Shown: piece by piece, positions 35,856 through 45,596 of the stretch
Position numbering within the stretch: the stretch's first letter is position 1
Layout of the letters: each line of letters begins with the position of its first letter
Assembly (NCBI GenBank): GCA_919902775.1
Contig: CAKKRJ010000001.1
Location: forward strand, 235,133-299,132
Length of the DNA: 64,000 bases
Origin: Burkholderiaceae bacterium
GTDB lineage: Bacteria > Pseudomonadota > Gammaproteobacteria > Burkholderiales > Burkholderiaceae_C
Reading direction: 5' to 3'
Position numbers and translations under genes: made by a program
The notes under the pieces: generated by a model
Databases searched by the model: none
Told to the model about the DNA's origin: nothing
Seen by the model: only the letters and a program-made list of their open reading frames with translations

Positions 35856-37406
35856 TCAGCCCAGCCGCTGGCGCAGCTCGGTTTTGAGCACCTTGCCGTA
35901 ATTGTTTTTTGGCAGGCTGCTGACCACTTCGTAGCGCTTGGGCCGTTTGAAGCGGGCGATGGCTTGCAGGCACAGCGCATCGAGCGCGGCCATGTCGATG
36001 GCGTGCCCCGCTTGCGGCACCACAAAGGCCACCACCACTTCACCCCATTCGGCATCGGGTGCACCCACCACGGCCACTTCGGCCACGCCCGGCGCGTGCA
36101 GCAGCACTTCTTCGATTTCGCGCGGGTAGATGTTGGAGCCACCGCTGATGATCAGGTCTTTGCTGCGGTCCTTCAAAGTCAAAAAGCCGTCGGCGTCCAG
36201 GCAGCCCATGTCGCCCGTGAACAGCCATCCGTTTTGAATGGCGCTGGCCGTGGCCTCGGGGTTGCGCCAATACCCGGCCATGACGCTGTCACCCCGGATC
36301 AGCACTTCACCCACTTCGCCCAGCGGCAGCTCGTGCCCTTGGGCGTCGGTCACGCGGATGCGCACGGGCGTTTGCGCCACGCCCACCGAGGCCAGGCGCT
36401 CCTGGTGGCGCGGGTGTGCCGTGTCTTGCAGGTGCTGGCGTGACAGGGCGGTGCCCACCATGGGGCTTTCGCCTTGGCCGTAAATTTGCACAAAGCGCGG
36501 CCCCATGACGCGCAGCGCCCGCTGGATGTCGGCGGCATACATGGGCGCGCCGCCATACACCACGGTTTTGAAAGACCGCCCGCAGGTCTGCGCCGACAGC
36601 CCCGCAGCCTCGGCGTGGTCCACCAGCCGTTTGACGATGGTGGGGGCTGCAAACATCGACAGTGGCCCGACTTGCTGGCCCAGCGCAAACAGCTCGGCCG
36701 GATCGAACCCGCCTGAAGGCGGGACCAAGTGCCTGGCCCCCGCCATGAGGTGGGGGATGGCGTAAATGCCCGCGCCGTGCGACATGGGTGCGGCATAGGC
36801 GATGGTGTCTTGCGGGGCCAGCGCATCCACATCGTTGAAGTAGGCCAGGCCCATGGTCATCAGGTTGCGGTGCGTGATCATCACGCCCTTGGGCCGGCCG
36901 GTGGTGCCGCTGGTGTAGAACAGCCAGGCCAGGTCATCGGGCTGGCGTTCGGTGATGGGCGTGTCAAGTGGGGATACCGGCAGCTGCCACAGCGCATTGG
37001 CCTGGGCGCTGTCGACGTCGATGATGCACTCCAGCCCGGTGAGGTTGTCGCCGGTGTCGCTGGTGATGTCAGCCGTCACAAAGGCCCAACGTGCCTGCGC
37101 GTTGTCGATGATCCATTGGGCTTCGCGCACATGCAGTTTGGCGTTGATGGGCACCACCACCAGGCCTGCCCACCAAGCGGCGAACAGCACTTCCAGATAG
37201 CGCACATGGTTGCGCATGAACAGCGCCACCCGATCGCCCGGCTGCAAACCTGCGGCCTGAAACTGCCGGGCCAGATGCTGGCAGCGCTGCGCCCATTGGC
37301 CGTGGGTGGCTGCGAGTTGGGTGCCGTTCAAAATGGCGTGGCGCTCGGGGGCCATGCGGGCTTGGCGCAGCAACAAATGGGCGAGGTTCAAGGGAGACTC
37401 CGGCAA
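35856..37406 (-). CDS. AMP-dependent acyl-CoA synthetase
   Basis: The protein has 516 residues and belongs to the ANL superfamily. The P-loop-like A3 motif FYTSGTTGRPKGVMITH (about 163-179), the A5 region (YGQGESP), the A7 motif TGDMG and the A10 lysine in NNYGKVLKTEL (about 503-513) are present. It activates a carboxylic acid to acyl-CoA through an acyl-adenylate. The chain length or aryl preference is not clear. It is 54 bp downstream of ribD on the same strand. Confidence 0.92.
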   Translation of the reverse strand: MPESPLNLAHLLLRQARMAPERHAILNGTQLAATHGQWAQRCQHLARQFQAAGLQPGDRVALFMRNHVRYLEVLFAAWWAGLVVVPINAKLHVREAQWIIDNAQARWAFVTADITSDTGDNLTGLECIIDVDSAQANALWQLPVSPLDTPITERQPDDLAWLFYTSGTTGRPKGVMITHRNLMTMGLAYFNDVDALAPQDTIAYAAPMSHGAGIYAIPHLMAGARHLVPPSGGFDPAELFALGQQVGPLSMFAAPTIVKRLVDHAEAAGLSAQTCGRSFKTVVYGGAPMYAADIQRALRVMGPRFVQIYGQGESPMVGTALSRQHLQDTAHPRHQERLASVGVAQTPVRIRVTDAQGHELPLGEVGEVLIRGDSVMAGYWRNPEATASAIQNGWLFTGDMGCLDADGFLTLKDRSKDLIISGGSNIYPREIEEVLLHAPGVAEVAVVGAPDAEWGEVVVAFVVPQAGHAIDMAALDALCLQAIARFKRPKRYEVVSSLPKNNYGKVLKTELRQRLG

Positions 37407-37460
37407 AAACTGGGAAGCATTTTGGCGCGGCTAACCCTGCGGTGGCTGTCCCGAGGAGGT

Positions 37461-38594
37461 CTAGGCGCGGCGCAGCAGGAGGCGCAGATCCGGCCCGATG
37501 CGGTCCACCGCATGAAAGGCCAGTTGGACGGCGCCGCTCAACTCGGTGAGCCCCGGCAAATTGGCCAGGCCCTGGCCGGGGCCGAGCATTTTCGGCGCCA
37601 GATAGACCAGAAATTCGTCCACCAGATCTTCGCGGATGAAGGAGCCGTTGAGCTTGTGCCCGGCCTCGACATGCAGTTCGTTGACCTCGCGCCGGGCCAG
37701 GTCGCGCAGCATGGCCGCCAGATCGACCTTGCCGCCGGGGCCTGGCATGTCGATCACGGTCACGCCGCGTGCGGTCAGCGCGGTGCGTTTGTCCAGGTGT
37801 TCGTTCGTGGCGGTGTAGATCCAGATCTGCCGCGCTTGGTCACCCGTGCCTTGCGTGTCCAGCAGCTGGGCGGTCAGGGGCATGTCCAGGCGGCTGTCCA
37901 CCACCACCAGATGCGGTTGGCGCGGGGTGTTGACACCGCGCACATTGAGCAGCGGGTCGTCTTCGAGCACGGTGCCGATGCCGGTCAGGATGGCACAGGC
38001 GCGGGCGCGCCAGGCGTGGCCATCGGTGCGGGCTTCGGCGCTCGTGATCCACTGGCTTTGGCCGTTTTGCAGGGCGGTTTGTCCGTCGAGCGAGGCGGCC
38101 ACCTTCATGCGTACCCAGGGCAAGCCCCGCTCCATGCGGCTGAAAAAACCGATGTTCAGTTCGCGGGCCTGCACGGCGATGGCACTGCCCGGGTCCAGCG
38201 TTTCGGTCTGCACACCTGCGGCCGCCAGGCGCGCCATGCCCTGGCCCGCCACTTGCGGGTTGGGGTCGGTCAGGGCCGCCACCACGCGGCCTATGCCGGC
38301 AGCCGCCAGGGCGTCGCAGCAAGGGCCGGTTCGACCTTGGTGGGCGCAGGGCTCCAGCGTGACCCAGGCGGTGGCGCCTTGCACCTGGTGACCGCGTGCG
38401 GCCGCGTCGCGCAGCGCCATGATCTCGGCGTGCGGTCCACCCGCGCGCTGGGTGTGGCCTTCGCCCAGCACAGCACCGTCGGCGGCCGTGATCACGCAGC
38501 CCACGTGGGGGTTGGGTGAAGTCAGCCACAGGCCTTGATGGGCCAGATCCAGGGCGCGTTGCAGGGGAGAGGGGTGAGCGGTCGAAGAGGGCAC
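37461..38594 (-). CDS. ribD: Bifunctional riboflavin deaminase-reductase RibD
   Basis: The protein has 377 residues. The N-terminal deaminase domain has the zinc motif GGPHAEIMAL (about 53-62) and PCAHQGRTGPCCDAL (about 82-96). The C-terminal reductase domain begins near 155 (VRMKVAASLDGQTAL). It carries out the second and third steps of riboflavin synthesis. The protein is somewhat acidic and shows no deletion. Confidence 0.95.
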   Translation of the reverse strand: MPSSTAHPSPLQRALDLAHQGLWLTSPNPHVGCVITAADGAVLGEGHTQRAGGPHAEIMALRDAAARGHQVQGATAWVTLEPCAHQGRTGPCCDALAAAGIGRVVAALTDPNPQVAGQGMARLAAAGVQTETLDPGSAIAVQARELNIGFFSRMERGLPWVRMKVAASLDGQTALQNGQSQWITSAEARTDGHAWRARACAILTGIGTVLEDDPLLNVRGVNTPRQPHLVVVDSRLDMPLTAQLLDTQGTGDQARQIWIYTATNEHLDKRTALTARGVTVIDMPGPGGKVDLAAMLRDLARREVNELHVEAGHKLNGSFIREDLVDEFLVYLAPKMLGPGQGLANLPGLTELSGAVQLAFHAVDRIGPDLRLLLRRA

Positions 38595-38624
38595 GGCAGG
38601 TAGAAAAATGACGGTGAAAAAACA

Positions 38625-38698
38625 GCCTTAGGCCGCAGGGGCAGCCTCCTACAAAAAACCGGAGAGCCTTGTGGGAGCGCGCCCCTGCGCGCGAATGC
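38625..38698. repeat. REP-like inverted pair, GTGG family
   Basis: The left unit reads on the minus strand as GTAGGAGGCTGCCCCTGCGG (the head is GTAG by one change). The right unit on the plus strand is GTGGGAGCGCGCCCCTGCGC. The spacer is 18 bp. It lies between ribD and the pilV stop. Confidence 0.85.
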
Positions 38699-38747
38699 AC
38701 CCTGAAGTTTATTTCAGGCGCCGGGGCGTCGCCCAGCCACATGACCG

Positions 38748-39173
38748 TCAGGGCGAGGATACGCCAACCCAGCCGGGCAACGCAGAAACGCTGCTGTGCC
38801 ATTCGATGTGGTTGGGCTCAAGGGGGCTGGCGCCGGCACTGGCGCGTGTTCCGCTGGCGGTCCATGCCACACGGACTTGCAGGTCGTCCATCAGGCCGTT
38901 GCCACGCGGTGAGCGGCGTGTTTGCCGGTCGTAGCGCTGGCCTTGCACTTCGATGGTTTCTTGGGCAAAGCAGGGGGTGGTGTTGGCATGCAGGCAGTCC
39001 ATGGCTTCCTGGGCCAAGTGCTGGGCCACGGTGTGTTGCCTGCTTTCGCTGGCGATGTGCAGTGTTTTGAGGGTCCATTGCGTGGCCCCCACCAGGCCGA
39101 TGCCCAGCACCGCCGAGGCGATCAGGGCTTCGATCAAGGCCATCCCTTGTTGCTTGTGCGGGGTGTGTGTCAT
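38748..39173 (-). CDS. Type IV pilus minor pilin PilV-like
   Basis: The protein has 141 residues. A short leader ending in Gly is cut before MALIEALIASAVLG, where Glu sits at position +5 of the mature protein. One hydrophobic helix and a small C-terminal domain with two Cys follow. It is an initiation-complex minor pilin of the type IVa pilus. The start overlaps the pilX-like stop by four bases. It is the last gene of the operon pilE-pilW-pilX-pilV. Confidence 0.85.
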   Translation of the reverse strand: MTHTPHKQQGMALIEALIASAVLGIGLVGATQWTLKTLHIASESRQHTVAQHLAQEAMDCLHANTTPCFAQETIEVQGQRYDRQTRRSPRGNGLMDDLQVRVAWTASGTRASAGASPLEPNHIEWHSSVSALPGWVGVSSP

Positions 39174-40387
39174 GGCTTGCCCTCGCTCCAGCTGCCGTTG
39201 ACGCGCTGCACCTGCGTGGCATCGATGCCTTGGGGCCAGTGCAGGGTGTAGGCCTTGCGGGCTTGGGGCTGCGCCAGCACCTGGCCGGACCGCCATTCAG
39301 GCAAGCCCGATTCCACCACCAGCTGGCCCTCGATGGTTCCGGCCTGCCAGCCGCGCATCTTGTCGTCGTTGCAGCCCGCGTCCAATACGACGCTGCCGAC
39401 AATGCGCACGTTGGCCCCGATGCGCGGGCAGCGCTGGGCACAGGCCTGGGCCGAAAAAACCAGCAGGACCGGATGGTCTGCCGTGCCCACGCTGTGCTGC
39501 CAATCGCTGGGGCTGTCGATCCAGTAGACCGAGCGCGGAGGCGTGCTTTGCGCATGCAGGCCGTGGCGCTCTTGGGCGGCTGACCAGGCTTGCAGTTGTG
39601 CGTCGGTGGTGTGGCCCAGCACGCTGCTCCAGGCGGCTCGGTTGCAGGGGCTGCGCGGCACGGCGGTGTTGGGGCCCGTTTGGCTGCCCCCGCCAGGCAA
39701 GCTGGTGGGGCTGAGCGCCAGGCAGGCATTTTTCTCTGCCACCGAGAGGCTGCCATCGCCTTGGGTGTCTTCCACAAAATGGGTCAGCACGGCCGGGGCC
39801 TGGGCCGTGCCGCTGCAGGCCTGGTTGGGGCTGCTGAGGGGGCACACACGCAGGCTGGCGCCGGCCGCTTCGCTGATGCAGCCATTGAGCACCAGCGCAG
39901 CGGGCGTGACCAGCTCGGGCGCGGGCGCCAACGTGGGGATGAACACGCTTTCGCGCACGCTGGCCAGGCTGTGTTGCCCGGCGTTGCTGGCACTGGCATG
40001 CAGCGTGACCACATGGGGCGACAAGACCAGGTCACGCACGGCGATGGCGCTCAGCTGGAACTGGGGCAGGGCTGGGTGCCGTGCGATGCCCAAGGCCGCG
40101 CATTGCCATGCCGCGCCGCTCACCTCTGGCGGGCAGCGGGCTGGGCTTGCAAACAGGGTGTGGGGCTGGGCCGCGCTGGCCATTGCGGCCGCTTGTGCGC
40201 TGGCCAAAGCCGCATCGGCTGCCAGCCTGGCCTGGCTGGCATGTGCGTGGTTGTGGCTGGCCAGTTGGTCCAACAGCACACTGCGTGCGCTGTAAAAGCT
40301 GACCAGGCTGGCCAGGAGCACCAGACCGATGGCCGCCAGCAAGGTGATGGCGCCGTGTTGCGCGCGGGTGGGCGGTTGGCGCGTCAT
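39170..40387 (-). CDS. Type IV pilus assembly protein PilX-like
   Basis: The protein has 405 residues. The prepilin-type N-terminus (QHG followed by AITLLAAIGLVLLASLVSFY) has Leu at +5, as often seen in PilX/GspK-like tip subunits. A large Cys-containing extracellular domain follows (about 40-405). It is much longer than pseudomonad PilX (about 195 residues), so it may also take over part of the tip role. It overlaps pilW and pilV by four bases each. Confidence 0.75.
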   Translation of the reverse strand: MTRQPPTRAQHGAITLLAAIGLVLLASLVSFYSARSVLLDQLASHNHAHASQARLAADAALASAQAAAMASAAQPHTLFASPARCPPEVSGAAWQCAALGIARHPALPQFQLSAIAVRDLVLSPHVVTLHASASNAGQHSLASVRESVFIPTLAPAPELVTPAALVLNGCISEAAGASLRVCPLSSPNQACSGTAQAPAVLTHFVEDTQGDGSLSVAEKNACLALSPTSLPGGGSQTGPNTAVPRSPCNRAAWSSVLGHTTDAQLQAWSAAQERHGLHAQSTPPRSVYWIDSPSDWQHSVGTADHPVLLVFSAQACAQRCPRIGANVRIVGSVVLDAGCNDDKMRGWQAGTIEGQLVVESGLPEWRSGQVLAQPQARKAYTLHWPQGIDATQVQRVNGSWSEGKP

Positions 40388-41028
40388 GGGCAAAACAGCG
40401 CTTGCTGGCTGGCCGGCACGTTGTTGCGCAAATGCACGGTTTGCGACAGGCTGAGTTGGCGCGCGGCATCGCCTGGCCACTGCGCCGTCATGGCCATCTG
40501 AACACGGCGGTGCAACCAGCCGTGGTGCTGTTCGCAGTGCACTTGCCAGCGCAGTGCGGTGACGTGAAGATTGGCTTTGTCGGTGATGGCTTGCCAGTCA
40601 CCACTGGCGTTGCACGATCGTTTGGCTTGCAGCGCCGTGCCCGACAAACGAAAACCCATGCATTCATTGCTGTCTTGCGCGCCGTTGTGGTTGCGGTCAT
40701 GGCTGAAGTGGATCGCATCGCCGTCGATGCGGAAGTCTTCCGGACCATCGCAAAACGCGTCTGTGCAAGCGGCAGGGGAGCGGGTTGCAAAAGCGTTGGC
40801 CGTGTAGTGGGCTTTGCGCAGTTCGCGTGTCATCCAGTCCATCGCCGAGCGCAGGTCGGCGTGCAGGTGGCTGTCTTGCAAGGCGGATCGGTGCGCGCGC
40901 AAGTGGGTGCTCAGCAAGGCGCTGCCCGCCGCCAACACCACCAAGCCCACGGACAAGCCCACCAGCAGGCCCAGCAAGGTTTCGCCCCGTTCGCGTCCTG
41001 GCGGCATGGGCATGGGCATGGGCTTCAC
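40384..41028 (-). CDS. Type IV pilus minor pilin PilW-like, lacking Glu+5
   Basis: The protein has 214 residues. A Met/Pro-rich leader (MKPMPMPMPPGRERG) is followed by ETLLGLLVGLSVGLVVLAAG. The mature chain begins with Glu at +1 and has Gly at +5, where nearly all pilins have Glu. The rest (a four-Cys domain with a His/Asn-rich stretch DRNHNGAQDSNE) fits PilW. It is transcribed between the pilE-like and pilX-like genes with 4 bp overlaps. Confidence 0.8.
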   Translation of the reverse strand: MKPMPMPMPPGRERGETLLGLLVGLSVGLVVLAAGSALLSTHLRAHRSALQDSHLHADLRSAMDWMTRELRKAHYTANAFATRSPAACTDAFCDGPEDFRIDGDAIHFSHDRNHNGAQDSNECMGFRLSGTALQAKRSCNASGDWQAITDKANLHVTALRWQVHCEQHHGWLHRRVQMAMTAQWPGDAARQLSLSQTVHLRNNVPASQQALFCP

Positions 41029-41495
41029 CTTCTCCAGCAGCGTGCGGGGTCGCTCTCGGTGTGCTCACCTGCGCTGAACAGGGCGGTTGCTGTGCCTTGC
41101 CAGCGCAAGCGCAAAGGCGTGCATTCGCGGTCAGCCGCCTGACCGCCCAGTGCCACCGCAAGTGCGGTATAGCCCTCGGCGTTGGCTTCAGAGAGGGTGA
41201 TTTGGTAGTGTCCTTGCGGGGATTGGTCGTTCGCCCAGCCCAGCGCGCTCAGTGTGTCGGCATGGCTGTCGTGGGCGCTGCGCCAACGGGCCTGGTCCAT
41301 CTGCAATTGAACCAAGGCCGCTTGCCCATCGCTGCGGCGGGCCTGGCGCTGTTGCTGCTGGTAAGTGGGCAGGGCCAGCGCTGCGAGCACGCTCATCAAG
41401 GCCAGGCTGATCAGCAGTTCGGCAAGCGTCCAGCCGCGATGGTTTTGGCTTGGTGGGCTTGGCGGGGAATTCGGATTCACTTTGGGTTGGGGCAT
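41025..41495 (-). CDS. Type IV pilin PilE-like minor pilin
   Basis: The protein has 156 residues. A Pro/Ser-rich leader ends at Gly, and the mature start is WTLAELLISLALMSVLAALALP with Glu at +5. Two Cys lie near the C-terminus and could form the D-loop. A GGGGGAGA ribosome site precedes the ATG at 41495. It is the first gene of the pilus operon. It may be a minor subunit rather than the main pilin. Confidence 0.82.
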   Translation of the reverse strand: MPQPKVNPNSPPSPPSQNHRGWTLAELLISLALMSVLAALALPTYQQQQRQARRSDGQAALVQLQMDQARWRSAHDSHADTLSALGWANDQSPQGHYQITLSEANAEGYTALAVALGGQAADRECTPLRLRWQGTATALFSAGEHTESDPARCWRR

Positions 41496-41608
41496 GTGCT
41501 GTCTCCCCCTGGTGGTTGGGTTGGTTGGAATTGTGGTCTTCTGTTTCCATCTTGTACAGTTGACTGTCATGAGTCCAGAGCGACGCCCCGGATGATGAAA
41601 GTCCATGG

Positions 41609-41748
41609 GCATTCGCGCGCAGGGGCGCGCTCCCACAAGGTTCAGGTGTTTTGTGGCAGGCTGCCTCTGCGGCCGAAGCATTCGCGCTCGGGGGCGCGCT
41701 CCCACAGCGCTCGGGTTTTTGTGGGAGGTCGCCCCTGCGGCCGAAGGC
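41609..41748. repeat. Two tandem REP-like pairs, GTGG family
   Basis: Four hairpin units lie at 41609-41636, 41653-41679, 41678-41705 and 41721-41748, alternating minus, plus, minus, plus. The two pairs share a base or two at their junction. The sequences match the single pairs at 25032, 33722 and 38625. They fill most of the 351 bp between the divergent pilE-like and fimT-like genes, and no gene lies in that gap. Confidence 0.88.
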
Positions 41749-41846
41749 TGTTCTTTCACGTTAGCAAGCGGGCGCAGGTCTTGTGCCCGTGGGGGTGTCC
41801 ACGCTGTTGTGGCTGCTTTGTTTTTTGCTGGTCACCGAGATCCACC

Positions 41847-42422
41847 ATGCCGCACCCATTCACATTTCGAACCGTTCGCATGGCGCGTTGTGGTGCGCGG
41901 GGTTTTACGCTGCTGGAGGCCTTGGTCGTGCTGGCTTTGCTGGGCATTTTGGTGTCCCTGGCTGCACCCGCCATGACGGATCTGCGCGCGCGACATCAGG
42001 TGCAGGCGCAGGCCGAGGGGTTTTTGGGCAGCCTGGTGCTGGCGCGTTCAGAGGCCTTGCGCCGTCAGCAGCGGGTGAGCCTGTGCGTGCAGGCGGCCAA
42101 CCACAGCTGCGACGCCAGTGATCACTGGCAGCAAGGCTGGCTGGTGTTTGTGGACGCCAACGACAACGGCCTGCGTGAGGCCGAGGAGGCGCTGATCGAG
42201 GTGCACGCGGCGTTGCCGACGGCGGTACGTCTGGACGCCGCCAGCACCGCCAAAGCTTATTTTTCGTATAGCGCCGAGGGACGAAGCGCCAGCACCAGCG
42301 GTGCATTCATGGCGGCCACATGGCGCTTTTGTCAGACGTCGCTGCCCGTGGGCTGGCAGGTGGTCAGCAATGCTTTGGGCAAACCCCGGATCGAGAAATA
42401 CACACCGCAGGATTGCCCATGA
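41847..42422 (+). CDS. Type IV pilus minor pilin FimT/GspH-like
   Basis: The protein has 191 residues. The leader ends in RG before FTLLEALVVLALLGILVSLAAP, with Glu at +5. The C-terminal GspH domain shows the usual WQQGWLVFVDANDNG segment (about 107-121). FimT-type pilins prime pilus assembly and some bind DNA for uptake. The upstream open frame from 40785 is antisense to pilW and is ignored. It is divergent from the other pilin genes. Confidence 0.87.
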   Translation: MPHPFTFRTVRMARCGARGFTLLEALVVLALLGILVSLAAPAMTDLRARHQVQAQAEGFLGSLVLARSEALRRQQRVSLCVQAANHSCDASDHWQQGWLVFVDANDNGLREAEEALIEVHAALPTAVRLDAASTAKAYFSYSAEGRSASTSGAFMAATWRFCQTSLPVGWQVVSNALGKPRIEKYTPQDCP

Positions 42423-42461
42423 ACACTTGGCCTTCCTGGGGATGGAAGGTGGCCCCAGCGC

Positions 42462-42911
42462 TCAGCTTTGGACTTCGTCGACCAAGGTCTTGAATTCGTC
42501 GATGTCTTCAAAATTGCGGTACACGCTGGCAAAGCGCACGTAGGCCACTTTGTCGAGCTTTTTCAGCTCACGCATGACCAGCTCGCCAATGCGGTGCGAG
42601 GCCAATTCACGGATGCCCAGGTTGAGCATCTTCTCTTCAATGCGTTCGATGGCCGAATCGACCTGCTCGGTGCTGACGGGGCGCTTGCGCAGGGCCAGGT
42701 TCAGGCTGGCGCGCAATTTTTCGCGTTGGTAGTCGATGCGTCGGCCGTCTTTCTTGACGATGGCCGGAAAGTTGACTTCCGGTTTTTCGTACGTGGTGAA
42801 GCGCTTTTCACACGCCCCACATTGACGGCGGCGGCGGATGAAATCCCCGTCTTCGGCCAGCCGCGTCTCCACCACTTGGGTTTCGAGGTGACCGCAAAAC
42901 GGGCATTTCAT
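42462..42911 (-). CDS. nrdR: Transcriptional repressor NrdR
   Basis: The protein has 149 residues. An N-terminal zinc ribbon (CPFC at 3-6 and CGAC near 32-35) and an ATP-cone domain (about 45-135) are present. It represses ribonucleotide reductase genes in response to ATP/dATP. It lies 12 bp downstream of glyA, a conserved pairing in Burkholderiales. Confidence 0.97.
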   Translation of the reverse strand: MKCPFCGHLETQVVETRLAEDGDFIRRRRQCGACEKRFTTYEKPEVNFPAIVKKDGRRIDYQREKLRASLNLALRKRPVSTEQVDSAIERIEEKMLNLGIRELASHRIGELVMRELKKLDKVAYVRFASVYRNFEDIDEFKTLVDEVQS

Positions 42912-42923
42912 GGTGCCGTCCGA

Positions 42924-44168
<1,245 letters not shown>

Positions 44169-44197
44169 GGCAGTCCTTCAAATGATGGAACCTTGGC

Positions 44198-44322
44198 GCA
44201 AGACGGGTCAAAAGTCTTGCTCAAGGGCTGCCCAGGCGAACGGCTGAAAACCCGAATCTGGGCTTGTTGACCAGTTTCGGGCTGTGCGCTTCCCAGTGGT
44301 TCTGGGGTGGCTTGGGGCCACC
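44198..44322 (-). other. Structured 5' leader upstream of glyA, class unknown
   Basis: Between glyA and the transglycosylase gene, 264 bp contain several stable hairpins on the glyA strand. One has a 7 bp stem (GCAAGAC/GTCTTGC, 44198-44220). Another is GGTGGC-TTGGG-GCCACC (44306-44322). An alternative pairing GGGGCCAC with GTGGTCCC overlaps the second, so two states are possible. No glycine-aptamer or THF-aptamer core was recognised. The limits of the element are not defined. Confidence 0.35.
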
Positions 44323-44432
44323 ACGCTCCACGTCAGAGTGGTCCCGCCTTGTATTCAAAGAGGGGGCTCCTATCGCCAGTCGCGCACCACATGAGTGTAG
44401 CCGAGCCCTGTCTGCCCGGGATGGGGGCCACC

Positions 44433-45200
44433 TTAAAGCTGGGCGCGGTAGCCCTTGCTGGGCAGCGCTGCGGTGCTGAGCTTTTGGGTGATTTTGTCCA
44501 GCAGTTGTTGTTCTGCCAGGACCCGCTCGACGTACTGGCTTTCCATCAGTTGGCCTGAAGACGAGCCGTAAAGGAACAAGGCCTCCTCCAGGGAGTCGGT
44601 CTGCTGGATCAGGCCTTGCAAATGCCGCACCCCGACGCGCAAATTGGTCAAGGGGTCGAATGCCGACAAGGGGCCACCAAATTGGCCCAGCGCTTCGGCA
44701 TGGGCTTTGGTTTCAATTTGCATCAGGCCCACATTGCCCTGGCTGCCCGAGGCAAACGGGTTGAAGCGCGATTCGATTGCCATGATGGCCAAAATCAAGG
44801 TGGGGGCCAACTGGCTGCGCTCGCCCACGGCCCAGGCTTCGGCCACCATGGCGCTCAGCGGTTCGGTCGAGACGTGGTATTTGCGGCTCAGCCAGCGGGT
44901 CACGGCCAATTGTTCTGTCGTCAGGTTTTTAAGGTTTGTGGCCGTGGACCGGGTCGCCGCGTTGCTGAGCACCGGAATCTCCATGGGGTCGTTTTGCCGG
45001 ATCTGCAGCCAGCCGATCAAGAGTTCGCTGGCGGACGCCTGCAGGTTGGGGCGCGCCACAAAAGTCACGCTGACCAGCACGACGGCCAAGCCGAACAAGG
45101 CCAGGCTGTGGCGGGTGATTTCCACAAAACCTTCCCGCACATCGGCGGCCCAGGTCTGCAGACACAGCAGCAGACGGGACATTGGTAACGGTGCTTTCAT
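44433..45200 (-). CDS. Membrane-anchored lytic transglycosylase
   Basis: The protein has 255 residues. One N-terminal membrane helix (about 31-49) is followed by a stalk and an SLT domain. The catalytic Glu143 is in AIESRFNPFASG, and GLMQIETKAHAE follows. It cleaves peptidoglycan in the periplasm. An AGGAAG site before the ATG at 45200 fixes the start over the longer frame. It has its own promoter in the AT-rich stretch upstream. Confidence 0.9.
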   Translation of the reverse strand: MKAPLPMSRLLLCLQTWAADVREGFVEITRHSLALFGLAVVLVSVTFVARPNLQASASELLIGWLQIRQNDPMEIPVLSNAATRSTATNLKNLTTEQLAVTRWLSRKYHVSTEPLSAMVAEAWAVGERSQLAPTLILAIMAIESRFNPFASGSQGNVGLMQIETKAHAEALGQFGGPLSAFDPLTNLRVGVRHLQGLIQQTDSLEEALFLYGSSSGQLMESQYVERVLAEQQLLDKITQKLSTAALPSKGYRAQL

Positions 45201-45349
45201 GGCACTTCCTCTCATGGCAAGCAGTGTGATGGGCATCACGGGGCGCTATAGCGGCGGGTGGGATGCGGCCTGCAGCACGCCCAAGTGGGGGCAGGTGGTG
45301 CCAGAAGTTGGCAGCGGCATCGGGTGATCCCCTGGTTGGGGGTGGGCGA

Positions 45350-45377
45350 ATTCTAGGAATATTTAATATCGAGTCAA
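45350..45377 (-). promoter_or_regulatory. Sigma-70 promoter for the lytic transglycosylase gene
   Basis: TTGACT and TAGAAT lie 16 bp apart on the minus strand. They are within a roughly 100-bp AT-rich patch (about 45350-45450) that stands out from its surroundings. The 396 bp between the transglycosylase and DUF349 genes contain no other feature. A plus-strand promoter for the latter was not identified. Confidence 0.6.
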
Positions 45378-45596
45378 GGCTATCAAAATTCAATAACATG
45401 TAAAAAAGAAATATAGAAGCACCCAAGAGGTTTAAATCACAAGAGATTTCCACCGATTCGTGTCAGAGGGCCGGGTCTGGGCAAATCCCGGCGAAAATAC
45501 GGGGTTGTCGACCGCCGTCCTGGAAAATTTTGCAGGGAACCCCGGCAACGACGCTGATGCCGTATTTGGCATGGACTGTGTTTTAAAGTTTTTACC

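Noticed and set aside
36712..36770. Hairpin-rich stretch in the acyl-CoA synthetase gene, partly resembling the inverted repeat at 31591
   Set aside because: It lies within a conserved coding segment with normal family residues. The shared bases are short and GC-rich.
41609..41748. Regular short repeats that could suggest a CRISPR array
   Set aside because: Units alternate in orientation and are hairpins with no unique spacers of constant length. There are no cas genes, and they match REP copies elsewhere in the window.
40785..41846. Upstream extension of the fimT frame
   Set aside because: It is antisense to the pilW and pilE-like genes and crosses the REP hairpins. The prepilin leader begins at 41847.
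44169..44432. Glycine riboswitch in front of glyA
   Set aside because: The conserved aptamer core and tandem arrangement were not found. It is reported only as a structured leader.
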